NCBI RefSeq assembly: GCF_016904955.1
Contig: NZ_JADIKE010000029.1
Span: 1-64,000 of the forward strand
Direction of reading: 5' to 3'
Origin: Dyella flava
Lineage (GTDB): Bacteria; Pseudomonadota; Gammaproteobacteria; Xanthomonadales; Rhodanobacteraceae
DNA length: 64,000 nt
Below, in pieces: positions 25,016 to 34,047 of the stretch. The translations under genes were made by a program, and so were the position numbers. The first letter of the stretch is position 1, and the number at the start of each line of letters is the position of its first letter. The notes beneath the pieces are model-generated. The model was not told where the DNA came from. It ran no database searches and worked only from the letters and a program-made list of their open reading frames with translations.

Positions 25016-28000
25016 TCATGTCAACCGCCTCGAATTGCTCGGCGCCTGCTCGATGCCTCCAGGCAGCAGCGTCCTGTGCTCGAACAGCAGCGCCTCGACC
25101 TCCTGCGCAGGCACGGCGGGACTGTACAGGAACCCCTGGACTTCATCGCACTTGAGCATGCGCAGCAGGCGCGCCTGTTCATCGGTTTCCACGCCTTCGG
25201 CCACGACGCGCATGTCCAGCGAGTGCGCCAGTGAAATGATCGTCGACACGATGCTCTGGTCTTCAGCGCTGCTGGCCATATTCATAACGAACATGCGATC
25301 GATCTTCAGCGTATTGGCGGGCAGCTTGGCGATATAGCTGAGCGAGGAATAGCCGGTGCCGAAATCATCGATCGCCACCGACACACCCATTTGCCGAATC
25401 ACCCGCAGCTTTTGGATATTCGATACGATGTCCTTCATCACCAGGCTTTCGGTGATCTCAAGCTCCAGCGCGTAGGCCACGTCGCCGTTGTCCTTAACTA
25501 CATGCTCGATCAAGCCCACGAAGCCGCGGTCGTGCAGTTGCACCGTCGAGACATTCACCGCAACCTTCATCGGTCCAAAGCCTTTCGCCTGCCATGCCAC
25601 GGCATCGGACACCGCTTTCTTCAGCGCCCACTCGCCTACCTGCATGATCATTCCCGTCTCCTCCAGCAAGGGAATGAAACTCAGCGGCAACACCAGGCCG
25701 TGGTCAGGATCCTCCCAGCGGATGAGCGCTTCCAGGCCATTGATACGACCGGTCTGGATGTCTATCGCGGGCTGGTAATGCAGCACCAACTGCTCGTGCT
25801 CCACGGCGCGGCGCAATTTGCTTTCCAGCGACAGCTTCTTGGTCACCATCACATTGAACGACGGTGCGTAGAACATATATTTGTTGCCGGAAACCTGCGC
25901 ATTCTTGAGTGCCGACTCGGCATTGTCCCAAAGCGCGTCCGCGTCCATGCCATCCGTCGGATAGGACGCCACCCCGGCCCTGACCGACATGCTCAGTTCC
26001 TGGCCACCGATCTGAAATGGCTGGCTTTGGATGACCGAAAACACTTCGTCCAGCAGTTGCATGACGGTGACACCCTCATCGTCATAGTGCGTGGCGAGGC
26101 CGAACGTATCCGCGGAAAAGCGCGCCAGCACGTCCGTTTCACCCAGCACTTCCTGCACGCGCCGCGTGAACTCACGCAACAAGTCGTCGCCGGCCTGCCG
26201 GCCGAGGCTTTCGTTGACCCGGCTGAAACGGATCAGATCAAACATGATCACGGAAAAGCGCTTGCGCTCGTGCCGTGCGGCCTTGACCTTCTGGCCGACG
26301 CGATCGAGGAACAGCATGCGGTTGGGCAGGTCCGTCACGGCATCGTAAAAGGCCAGATAATTGAGTCGATCCTTGTTTTGCAGGTGGCTCATCGCAAACG
26401 AGATGTCATGCGCGATCTCCGTCAGCAGGCGCTTCTCCTGCGCATCGAATACGTGCGCTTCCGACGCATAGAACCCCAACACACCCACGAATGCACCCTG
26501 CATCAGCAGGGGAAACATCGCCGAGGATCGATAACCTCGCGCCCATGCCTCCACTCCCAGGGGCAGCAGGCTTTCCTTCGAGGCCAGGTTGTTGCAGATC
26601 ACCGGTTGCTTTTGCAGCAACGCATGCACGCGAGACAAATCCTGCGCTGAGGAATCCTTCGCTGCGCTGAGATCGAGTACGAACCGGCACCCATCTTCAT
26701 GCCCTTCGCACACCACTGGCGTGACCGTCCAGGTATTGGCGTCGAACATGCCCACCCAAGCCAGGCTGAATTTGCCAAGTTCCACGGCAATGCGGCAGGC
26801 ACGCTCGAACAACCGCTTGCGCTCATGCACACGCACGATGGTCGTATTGATGCCGCTGAGCACGGCATAAAGGCGATTGAGACGGGCGATCTTTCGCTCG
26901 GCCTCCTTGCGTTCGGTCACGTCGCGCACGGCCACGGCGGCCATGGGGCTGCCATCGGCTTCCAATGGGCTAAGACTGATGTCCACGGGGAATCGCGTAC
27001 CATCCTTGCGAACGCCAAGCAGATCGGTGCTTCCTGCGCCCATTGCGCGCGGCATGTTTCTCTTCGCCAAATCCATATGGGCTTGCTGCAGGATATCCGG
27101 CAGAAGCTTCTCGACCGGCTTGCCCAACAGTTCCGCTCGCGGGTAGGCAAACATCGATTCGGCCTGGCGGTTTACCAGCGCGATGTTGCCGTCCGTGCCG
27201 ATCATCACTACCGCATCCGGCGCATACTCGAAAAGATTGTGAAAGCGCAGCTCCGCGCGCTTGCGCTCGGCAACCTCGGCGGTAAGCGCGGCGGTACGCT
27301 CCTCAACCAGCCGCTCCAGATGCTCGTGCAGATTGGCGCGCTCCAGTGCAATCGCTACTTGGTGTCCGAGGCCGTTAAACGTTCCCAGCTCGCTGTCCTT
27401 GAACGGCTCCGGCTCCGCAGCGGCCAGATTCAAAATACCCAGGTTCTCGCCGCCGCTCCACAACGGCACGATGGCATGGCATTGACCGTTACCCCCCGCC
27501 TGCGCCAAGCGTTCGCAGGCCTGCATGTTGGTGGGGCAATCCTGGTTGCGGTCAAGGAACCGGCGCTGGCATTCGCACATGTCGCGCGTGGCGCAGGTGT
27601 TCAGCAAGGGCTGCGGCAGATTGCGCGTCGCGCCAAGGCGGAACGTTTTATCGTCGTTCAACAAATAGATCCACCCAGCCTGTACGCCTGGCAGAAACAT
27701 CGCGTTTTCCAGCGCCCGCTCGCACACCTCGCGCTCGCTCATCGCACCATTCAGCCCCTCGGCTACGTGATAGAGGCCGGCCAGGGTGCAATTGGAATCG
27801 GTCAGTTCGCGCTCGCGCACCCTCAATGCCGAGCTAAGGTGCACCGCCTCTTCGTAGACGGAGATGAGCAGATCCACGATCTGCTGCCGCTCGGCGGTAA
27901 TGAAGTGCTTTTCGCCGCCCAGGTAGATTTCCACACCCATGTTGATCTTTTGGCTTCTGCGCAGCTCATTGGTCATCAGCAGATAGTCGACGCGCGCCAG

Positions 28001-28360
28001 CAGGTAGCTGTCCTCATAGGGTTTGCGGATGAAATTGTCGGCGCCGCATTTCAGTCCGCACATGATGTCCGATACGTCGGACAGCGTGGTGAGCAGAATT
28101 ACGGGGATGTGCTGCAATTGCTCGTCGCGCCTGAGTTCGCTGCACAGCGTGAAGCCGTCCATCTCCGGCATCATCACGTCGCTGATGATCAAAGCGGGCT
28201 TGCGCTGGCGAGCCGCCTTCAGCGCCTGCTTGCCATTGCCGGTGATGGTCACCGCAAAGCCGTTTTCCTCCAGCGTATAGCGCACCCTTTCTGCCTGGGT
28301 GGGGCTGTCTTCGGCAATCAGTATTTCGACGCCGTGGTGTTTGGCTCGGTTGCTTGTCAT
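25016..28360 (-). CDS. REC-GAF-PAS-GAF-GGDEF-EAL output response regulator
   Basis: An 1114-residue soluble signalling protein, last gene of the chemosensory operon, starting 3 bp after cheB. Order: receiver domain 1-125 with phospho-acceptor Asp61 (IISDVMMPEMDG); a GAF domain with a Cys cluster (DMCECQRRF) at about 185-345; PAS at 375-500; second GAF at 520-670; GGDEF domain at 680-840; EAL domain at 855-1105. The GGDEF signature is replaced by FSADTF near residue 750, so cyclase activity is unlikely. The EAL site is intact (EALIRW near 876, later DDFGTGYSS and VVAEGVET). Predicted role: phosphorylation-controlled c-di-GMP phosphodiesterase. Confidence 0.9.
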   Translation of the reverse strand: MTSNRAKHHGVEILIAEDSPTQAERVRYTLEENGFAVTITGNGKQALKAARQRKPALIISDVMMPEMDGFTLCSELRRDEQLQHIPVILLTTLSDVSDIMCGLKCGADNFIRKPYEDSYLLARVDYLLMTNELRRSQKINMGVEIYLGGEKHFITAERQQIVDLLISVYEEAVHLSSALRVRERELTDSNCTLAGLYHVAEGLNGAMSEREVCERALENAMFLPGVQAGWIYLLNDDKTFRLGATRNLPQPLLNTCATRDMCECQRRFLDRNQDCPTNMQACERLAQAGGNGQCHAIVPLWSGGENLGILNLAAAEPEPFKDSELGTFNGLGHQVAIALERANLHEHLERLVEERTAALTAEVAERKRAELRFHNLFEYAPDAVVMIGTDGNIALVNRQAESMFAYPRAELLGKPVEKLLPDILQQAHMDLAKRNMPRAMGAGSTDLLGVRKDGTRFPVDISLSPLEADGSPMAAVAVRDVTERKEAERKIARLNRLYAVLSGINTTIVRVHERKRLFERACRIAVELGKFSLAWVGMFDANTWTVTPVVCEGHEDGCRFVLDLSAAKDSSAQDLSRVHALLQKQPVICNNLASKESLLPLGVEAWARGYRSSAMFPLLMQGAFVGVLGFYASEAHVFDAQEKRLLTEIAHDISFAMSHLQNKDRLNYLAFYDAVTDLPNRMLFLDRVGQKVKAARHERKRFSVIMFDLIRFSRVNESLGRQAGDDLLREFTRRVQEVLGETDVLARFSADTFGLATHYDDEGVTVMQLLDEVFSVIQSQPFQIGGQELSMSVRAGVASYPTDGMDADALWDNAESALKNAQVSGNKYMFYAPSFNVMVTKKLSLESKLRRAVEHEQLVLHYQPAIDIQTGRINGLEALIRWEDPDHGLVLPLSFIPLLEETGMIMQVGEWALKKAVSDAVAWQAKGFGPMKVAVNVSTVQLHDRGFVGLIEHVVKDNGDVAYALELEITESLVMKDIVSNIQKLRVIRQMGVSVAIDDFGTGYSSLSYIAKLPANTLKIDRMFVMNMASSAEDQSIVSTIISLAHSLDMRVVAEGVETDEQARLLRMLKCDEVQGFLYSPAVPAQEVEALLFEHRTLLPGGIEQAPSNSRRLT

Positions 28361-28363
28361 GGA

Positions 28364-29428
28364 TCACACTCCACGGTTGTTGCATCCGCGTTGCTTGACG
28401 ACTTCGATCAGCATGCCGGCAATTCTGTCTGCGGCCAGTACATGGGTTGCGGCATCCAGCCGAATCGCTGCGCCCGGCATGCCATGCACGACCGAACTGG
28501 CCTCATCCTGAGCGAACGTGACGGCGCCTCTTTCTTTCAGCAGGCGCAGGGCGTCGGCGCCGTCGCACCCCATGCCGCTCAACAGACCGGCAATGGCAGC
28601 GCCGCCGTACACCTCGGCGATTGAGCGAAACAAAAAAGACACCGAGGGGCGCAAACCGCCTTCGGGCGGGTCCACGGCGAGCACGATCGCGTCGCCATGC
28701 ACCACTCTCATCTGGTAGTCGTCGGGGGCCACATAGACGTGACCGGGCAGCATTGCATCGCCGTGACGAGCTACGTGCACTGGCAGCCTGGTTACCTCAG
28801 CCAGCCATTCGGCGAATCCCCCGATGAAGCCGGAGGTCATGTGCTGCACCACCAGCAACGGTGCGGGAAAGTCTTTCGACAGGCCCGCGAGCACGGTTTG
28901 CAGCGCTGGCGGGCCACCGGTGGATGCACCAATCGCCACAACCCGTATCGGCCTGGGCGTGCACGAACCGGCCGACGCCGGATGTACCCCGAGCGCGCCG
29001 TTGCGCGCATGCGGCCGGCGCCGTACCAGCTTTACCTCGGCCATCAGCTTCACCGTCTGCACCAGTTCCCTCGCCGTCGTTTCATACTGCGCGTGACCGA
29101 TGCCCTTCGGCCTGGCATGCACGGTCAAAGCCCCGGCTTCCAGCGCCTGAAATGTCGTCGCCACCTCCTGCCCGTCGCGGCTGCCGCTGACGATCACGAT
29201 GGGTGTCGGCATGGTTTCCATGATGCGGCGCGTGGCCTCCAGGCCATCCATTTTCGGCATGTGGATATCCATCGTGATCACGTCGGGCCGATAGCGGCGC
29301 ACCGCGTCGAGCGCCTCCTCGCCATCGCGTGCGGTGGCGATCACCCGTATGCCGGGATCGGAACCCAGCACGTAGGACAGGAATTCGCGAACCACGGGCG
29401 AATCCTCGACGATGAGTACGGTGATCAC
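28364..29428 (-). CDS. cheB: CheB-type protein-glutamate methylesterase
   Basis: A 354-residue two-domain protein that removes methyl groups from the chemoreceptor when phosphorylated by CheA. Receiver domain with Asp54 (ITMDIHMPKMDG), then a methylesterase domain with catalytic Ser169 (IGASTGGPP), His196 (VVQHM) and Asp289 (GMGCDGADAL). All three catalytic residues are intact. In Wsp-type systems this is WspF, the adaptation brake on CheA activity. It lies 96 bp after cheA and 3 bp before the output gene. Confidence 0.93.
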   Translation of the reverse strand: MITVLIVEDSPVVREFLSYVLGSDPGIRVIATARDGEEALDAVRRYRPDVITMDIHMPKMDGLEATRRIMETMPTPIVIVSGSRDGQEVATTFQALEAGALTVHARPKGIGHAQYETTARELVQTVKLMAEVKLVRRRPHARNGALGVHPASAGSCTPRPIRVVAIGASTGGPPALQTVLAGLSKDFPAPLLVVQHMTSGFIGGFAEWLAEVTRLPVHVARHGDAMLPGHVYVAPDDYQMRVVHGDAIVLAVDPPEGGLRPSVSFLFRSIAEVYGGAAIAGLLSGMGCDGADALRLLKERGAVTFAQDEASSVVHGMPGAAIRLDAATHVLAADRIAGMLIEVVKQRGCNNRGV

Positions 29429-29524
29429 TGAATGGGCCTCATAGGGTGACTGCTATCGGGACCCGGCAAAGTGAAAAGCGGGTGTGCTCCGCTTCGCCGC
29501 CTGGTCCGAATGCCGCCAAGAAAT

Positions 29525-31873
29525 TCACACCAGCCTCCGAATGACTTCCAGCAAATTGCTCTGGTCGAAGCTGCTTTTCACGATGTACGCATTGGCGCCC
29601 ACGTCGATGCCGCGCTCACGGTCCTCGCGCGAACCGAGCGCGGTGACCAACACCACCGGAAGATTCATCAAGTGTTCGTCGGCGCGCAGTTTGGCGGTAA
29701 GGTCGAAACCATCCATGCGCGGCATTTCCACGTCAGAAACGACCAGATCGAAGTTGCCCGTCCTCAGCGTGGTATATCCATCGACACCGTCCACGGCGGT
29801 ACTGACGCGATAACCGGCCGTCTCCAGAATGCCCTTGAGCAGGGAGCGTGAGGTGATGGAATCCTCGACCACCAGGATCGACTGCTTTTCGGTTTTCGCG
29901 CTCTTTTCGCCGGGCACGCGATCCGCTGGCAGCCGCGGTGCGGTCGCATGTTTTACCGCCGACTTGAGCAGATCCGATGCATTCAGCACCAGTACGACCC
30001 GGCCGGTGCCCAACACACAGGCGCCGGCGACGTTGCGGATGCGCGCAAGTTGCCGGCCCAAGGGTTTTACCAGCACTTCATGCTCGCCAAGGATTTCATC
30101 CACTTGAAACGCCATGCGTGTACGCGCCATGGAGACAACCACCACCAACACCGCATCCGCTGGCGCGTCGTCCGTGCGAGAGCGCTTCAGCTCCAGCACG
30201 TCACTCAGCGGTATCAACGAAATGGCCTCTCCGTCGAGCGCAATCGTTTCGCGGTTTTCCACTGTGCGCACGTCGCCACGCACGACGCGCGCGACACGTG
30301 CGACATGGATGACGGGAATCACGAAGAGCTGCTCGCCCACGCGAACGATCACACCGTGGACATTGGCCAGCATCAGTGGCAGCACGATGCGGAACGTGGT
30401 GCCCTCGTCTCTACGCGATTCGATGGCGACGCTGCCACCCAGGCGCTCAACCTTTTCACGCACGATCGCCAGCCCAAGTCCGTGTCCGGAGACGTCGGTG
30501 ATGATGGGGCTGGTGCTGATGCCGGATTTGAAAATCAGCATCAGGGCTTCCTGCTCGTCCACGCGCTCGGCATCCTGCGCGGAGAGGGTGCCGAGTCGGC
30601 CCGCCGCGGCTTTCACCGAGGCAGTATCGATGCCGCCGCCATCATCCGCCAGCAGCACTTCGACCTTGCCGCTATCCTTCTGCGAAACGGCCACGATAAT
30701 CCTGCCTTGTGGCGATTTGCCCTTCGCAACACGCTCCGCCGGCTTGGCGAACCCATGGTCGATACTGTTGCGCAGCAGATGGATCAGCGGATCTTTTATC
30801 GCGTCGAGGATGCGTCGGTCGATTTCGATCTCGCCGCCTTGCAAGACCAGTTCCGCGTTCTTGCCTTGCTCGCGCGCCAGCTCGCGCACAAAGCGGGGGA
30901 AGCCTTCCAGCAGCGATGAAAACGGCAACAGCTGCATCTCCTTGCAGTCGTGCAGCAGACTGTCGGCCATGTTGGCCAGCGTGCGCTGGTCGTGTTCGGC
31001 AGCGCGGCACAATTGGGCCAGGCGGTCTTCCAGCACCTTCATGTGCAGTTGTTCACTGTCCAGATATTCGAGCAGCCGCGGCAGCTCACGGCGCTTGCCC
31101 GACGCACTGTCCGTAGCGATATAGCGTTCTTGGTCCTGATGGCCGACAGCCTGTTGCGCCTGCCGCGAATCGGCCAGGGCCGCACGTTCGATCAGGCGCA
31201 ATACGGGCTGCAGGCGCACGCGCTGCTTCCGCCACGTTGCAAACATCGTGGCGGTCTCGCGCAGCTCCTGGGCGCGCTGGCCAGCGGCCAGGCGTGGCGC
31301 CAGCAACTCCTCCACGTGATGCATCACGGTGTCCAGCTTGGCGACGGAAACGCGTACCGTTTCAGGTGCAAGGCTGGGCAGCACTGCTGGCGGATCCGCT
31401 ACGGCGTGCATGACGATGGGTTCCGGCACCGTGTGCATGTCGGTGGACATGTCCTGCAAGGCCTCGTCGAGGCGACGGGTCATGCTGGCCACCAGCGGTG
31501 GACGCCTTCCCTGCGACATCGAATCCATCGCCAGCAGCTGGCGGATGACATCGAGCGATTCATGCAGCACATTGAGCAGGGAAGGCGTCACGGCAAGCCG
31601 CTCGGCCTTTATCGCGGCGAATACGCTTTCCAGCGACTGGCATACGGCTTCGATCGACTCCAGGTTCACCGCCCTGGCTGCACCCTTGAGGCTGTGCGCA
31701 TCGCGAAAGATCGTTTCGATCAGCGTTTTGGATGCCGCGCCCCGCGGTGTTTGCTCAAGCGCCATCAATCCCGACGACATCGACCCAAGATGCTCATCGG
31801 CCTCAGTCCGGAAGGTTGCCAGCAACCGTTCCATCAGGCCGTTGCCTTGCTTGCCGTCGTTGCGTGAGGCCAT
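29525..31873 (-). CDS. cheA: hybrid CheA histidine kinase with C-terminal receiver
   Basis: A 782-residue kinase. HPt domain with His60 (FRDAHSLKGAARAV); a helical linker with no obvious P2 domain; dimerisation region; HATPase with LLRNSIDHGFA, DDGGGIDTASV and HGLGLAIVREKVE; a CheW-like P5 domain around residues 500-640; and a C-terminal receiver with Asp714 (VVSDVEMPRMDG). CheA-REC fusion without a P2 CheY-docking domain is the WspE arrangement. It autophosphorylates on receptor command and passes phosphate to CheB and the output regulator. It is 5 bp downstream of the MCP gene, so in the same transcript. Confidence 0.93.
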   Translation of the reverse strand: MASRNDGKQGNGLMERLLATFRTEADEHLGSMSSGLMALEQTPRGAASKTLIETIFRDAHSLKGAARAVNLESIEAVCQSLESVFAAIKAERLAVTPSLLNVLHESLDVIRQLLAMDSMSQGRRPPLVASMTRRLDEALQDMSTDMHTVPEPIVMHAVADPPAVLPSLAPETVRVSVAKLDTVMHHVEELLAPRLAAGQRAQELRETATMFATWRKQRVRLQPVLRLIERAALADSRQAQQAVGHQDQERYIATDSASGKRRELPRLLEYLDSEQLHMKVLEDRLAQLCRAAEHDQRTLANMADSLLHDCKEMQLLPFSSLLEGFPRFVRELAREQGKNAELVLQGGEIEIDRRILDAIKDPLIHLLRNSIDHGFAKPAERVAKGKSPQGRIIVAVSQKDSGKVEVLLADDGGGIDTASVKAAAGRLGTLSAQDAERVDEQEALMLIFKSGISTSPIITDVSGHGLGLAIVREKVERLGGSVAIESRRDEGTTFRIVLPLMLANVHGVIVRVGEQLFVIPVIHVARVARVVRGDVRTVENRETIALDGEAISLIPLSDVLELKRSRTDDAPADAVLVVVVSMARTRMAFQVDEILGEHEVLVKPLGRQLARIRNVAGACVLGTGRVVLVLNASDLLKSAVKHATAPRLPADRVPGEKSAKTEKQSILVVEDSITSRSLLKGILETAGYRVSTAVDGVDGYTTLRTGNFDLVVSDVEMPRMDGFDLTAKLRADEHLMNLPVVLVTALGSREDRERGIDVGANAYIVKSSFDQSNLLEVIRRLV

Positions 31874-31878
31874 GCTCG

Positions 31879-33348
31879 TTACACCGCCGCGCGCCGGCTT
31901 CCGATCAACTCGCCCAGCCGTTGCCCCAGCTCGTGCAGGCCTTGCGCAGCCACTTCCGCCTGGCGGGTACCGGCAACATTCTGGCTGCTGGCCTGCTTGA
32001 TGCTTTCCATCGCCACAACCACCTGATCCATGCCCACCATCTGCTGCTGGCTGGAGACGGCAATCTGCGTTGCTGCCTGCGCCGCCTCGGTGATGCTTTC
32101 TGCAAGCTGGCGGATGGATTCACCCGTCTCGCCGCTTTGCCTCACGCCGGCTTCCACCGCCTTGTGGCTCTGCTCGGTAGCGAGCACGGCAGAGCTGGTG
32201 GCTTTCTGGATATCGCCGAGAATCGTGCGCACCTGGGCGGTAGCCTGCTTGGATTGTTCGGCGAGGTTCTTGATCTCCTGCGCCACCACACCAAAACCCT
32301 TGCCTTGCTCGCCGGCCTTGGTCGCTTCGATCGCGGCGTTGACGGCCAGCAGGTTGGATTGCTCGGCCAATCCGTTGACGGCGGCAATGATTTCGCCGAT
32401 CGCCTGACTCTGCTCGCTCAGGCGCACGATGCTCTCGGCCACCGATTCCATATGCTCCTGGATGCGGTGCATGCCCTGCACCGTATCGCCCACCGCACCG
32501 CGGCCGCTGGCGGAAACACTGGAAGCCTTCTGCGCGCTTTCCTGTACATAACGCGCTTTCTGGCTCGCCAACTGGGCCGTCTGCTTCACCTCCTCCACCG
32601 TCGCGGTGGTTTCGCTGACGGCAGTGGCGGTTTGCACCGCGCTGGACGCGACCTGGGCGGTGGTGGCGAGAATCTCGGCCGCCGAGGAGGCCAGCCTGCC
32701 GATGCTTTCCCGCAATTCGTGCGTGATCGCGCGCACGATCAAAAAGCCGAGGAGCGCCAGCACCAGGCAGGCAAGCGGTATACCGTAGGCGATGCTGTAA
32801 ATGGCGCCGCTGGATTTGGCGTTGACCTCGATGTCGCGTTGATCCAGCGTCGCCCTCGCCTTGCGTGACATGTCGCCGATCACGGTACGGATGCTGTCCA
32901 TGGTGTTCTTGCCCTTGTCCGTCGCCACGACTTTCTCGGCCGCGTCGAATCCCTGGGCCTGCCGCAGCGTGATGGTTTCCTTCAGCTCGTCGGATTTCGC
33001 TGCTATCAGCGATTGCAATTGATCGAGCTCCTGCAGCTCGTCCGCATTGCTGTCGAGCAGGCCGCGCAGGTTCTGCAAGTATTTGGCAACGTTGGCGCTA
33101 CCCGTGTTGTACGGCTCCAGGTAGCGATCTTCGCCCACGATCAGGTAGCCGCGCTGTCCGGTCTCCATATCCTGCACCGAGGACAATGCGCCGGCGAGAT
33201 TTTCGATCACCAGATAATCGTGCGATCGCTGCTTCACAGCCTCTATGTAACCGCTGGCATTGCGGTAGGAAACGGCGCCCAACACCACAATGATCAACAA
33301 CGCAAGGGCATAGCCAGCGCTGATCTTCATTCCCACGGTCAGTTTCAT
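31879..33348 (-). CDS. CHASE3-type methyl-accepting chemoreceptor
   Basis: A 489-residue receptor starting MKLTVGMKIS at 33348 (GGGAG before it; the longer start at 33369 has none). TM1 is ISAGYALALLIIVVLGAVSY. The periplasmic part (about 35-185) carries the CHASE3 signature DMETGQRGYLIVGEDRYLEPY. TM2 is IAYGIPLACLVLALLGFLIV. No clear HAMP domain follows. The cytoplasmic signalling hairpin is intact around the tip NLLAVNAAIEATKAGEQGKG. It occupies the WspA position. Its ligand is unknown, since CHASE3 domains sense various stimuli. Confidence 0.92.
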   Translation of the reverse strand: MKLTVGMKISAGYALALLIIVVLGAVSYRNASGYIEAVKQRSHDYLVIENLAGALSSVQDMETGQRGYLIVGEDRYLEPYNTGSANVAKYLQNLRGLLDSNADELQELDQLQSLIAAKSDELKETITLRQAQGFDAAEKVVATDKGKNTMDSIRTVIGDMSRKARATLDQRDIEVNAKSSGAIYSIAYGIPLACLVLALLGFLIVRAITHELRESIGRLASSAAEILATTAQVASSAVQTATAVSETTATVEEVKQTAQLASQKARYVQESAQKASSVSASGRGAVGDTVQGMHRIQEHMESVAESIVRLSEQSQAIGEIIAAVNGLAEQSNLLAVNAAIEATKAGEQGKGFGVVAQEIKNLAEQSKQATAQVRTILGDIQKATSSAVLATEQSHKAVEAGVRQSGETGESIRQLAESITEAAQAATQIAVSSQQQMVGMDQVVVAMESIKQASSQNVAGTRQAEVAAQGLHELGQRLGELIGSRRAAV

Positions 33349-33387
33349 AGCGTCTCCCTCGTTCGCCAAGACGAAAGATCTCGTGAC

Positions 33388-34047
33388 TTACTGTTCGTGC
33401 ACTTGCTCGTTCACAACAATGTTCGTGTCGGACAGCAGTTTTTCGCCGTCCAGAATCACCAGCCGGCTTTCCGTCAAACCCTTCAGATAGGCGTCGCGGA
33501 TGTTCGCCAGCGTGGGCAGAGATGGCTGGATCTCGCCGATACGCACCCGACGCACACCGTTCACGGCATCTGCCAGTACGCCAAGAACCATGCTGTCCAT
33601 TTGCAGCACGATGACCTTGTTGAGATCGGTGAGTCCTTGTGCGGGCAGCTCGAAAAACACCTTGATGTCGATGACCGAAAGAATCTCGCCACGCAGATTG
33701 ATGATGCCCAGTACGAACGGCGGCGCGCAGGGCAACGGCGTGAGGCTTTCCAAGGGATAGATCTCACGCACATAGCGCGACTCGATGGCATAGCGCTCGT
33801 AGGCCAGCTGGAACTCCACCACCTCGATACATTCGTCGGCGGGCTCTTCCTGCCCGGCTTCGGCCGCCAGCGCCTGCGCCCGCGCCATCAGAATGCCGCG
33901 ACTCTCTTCGGGCGTGGGTTGCCACCCTTGCTCAATGGCCGCGCGGGCGGTGGCCAGGCGTCGCTCCAGTTCGCGATAGTCGATGGCCGCTTTCTCCACC
34001 TTCCCCGACGTGGATGGTTTGGCTGATGTGCGATCGTTCCCGTTCAT
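33388..34047 (-). CDS. cheW: CheW-like coupling protein, second copy
   Basis: A 219-residue adaptor linking the receptor to CheA. The CheW domain spans about residues 70-210, with VEFQLAYERYAIESRYVREIYP, PPFVLGIINLRGEILSVIDIK and VIVLQMDSMVLGVLADAV, all standard CheW motifs. An N-terminal extension of about 65 residues, rich in Ala and Glu (YRELERRLATARAAIEQGWQ), has no counterpart in the other CheW of this operon and resembles the extended WspD. Its start overlaps the stop of the methyltransferase gene by 4 bp, so translation is coupled. Confidence 0.9.
   Translation of the reverse strand: MNGNDRTSAKPSTSGKVEKAAIDYRELERRLATARAAIEQGWQPTPEESRGILMARAQALAAEAGQEEPADECIEVVEFQLAYERYAIESRYVREIYPLESLTPLPCAPPFVLGIINLRGEILSVIDIKVFFELPAQGLTDLNKVIVLQMDSMVLGVLADAVNGVRRVRIGEIQPSLPTLANIRDAYLKGLTESRLVILDGEKLLSDTNIVVNEQVHEQ

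Noticed and set aside
26699..28624. 641-codon plus-strand frame across the output regulator and cheB
   Set aside because: It shadows two genes with clear receiver, GAF, PAS and methylesterase motifs and has no protein features of its own.
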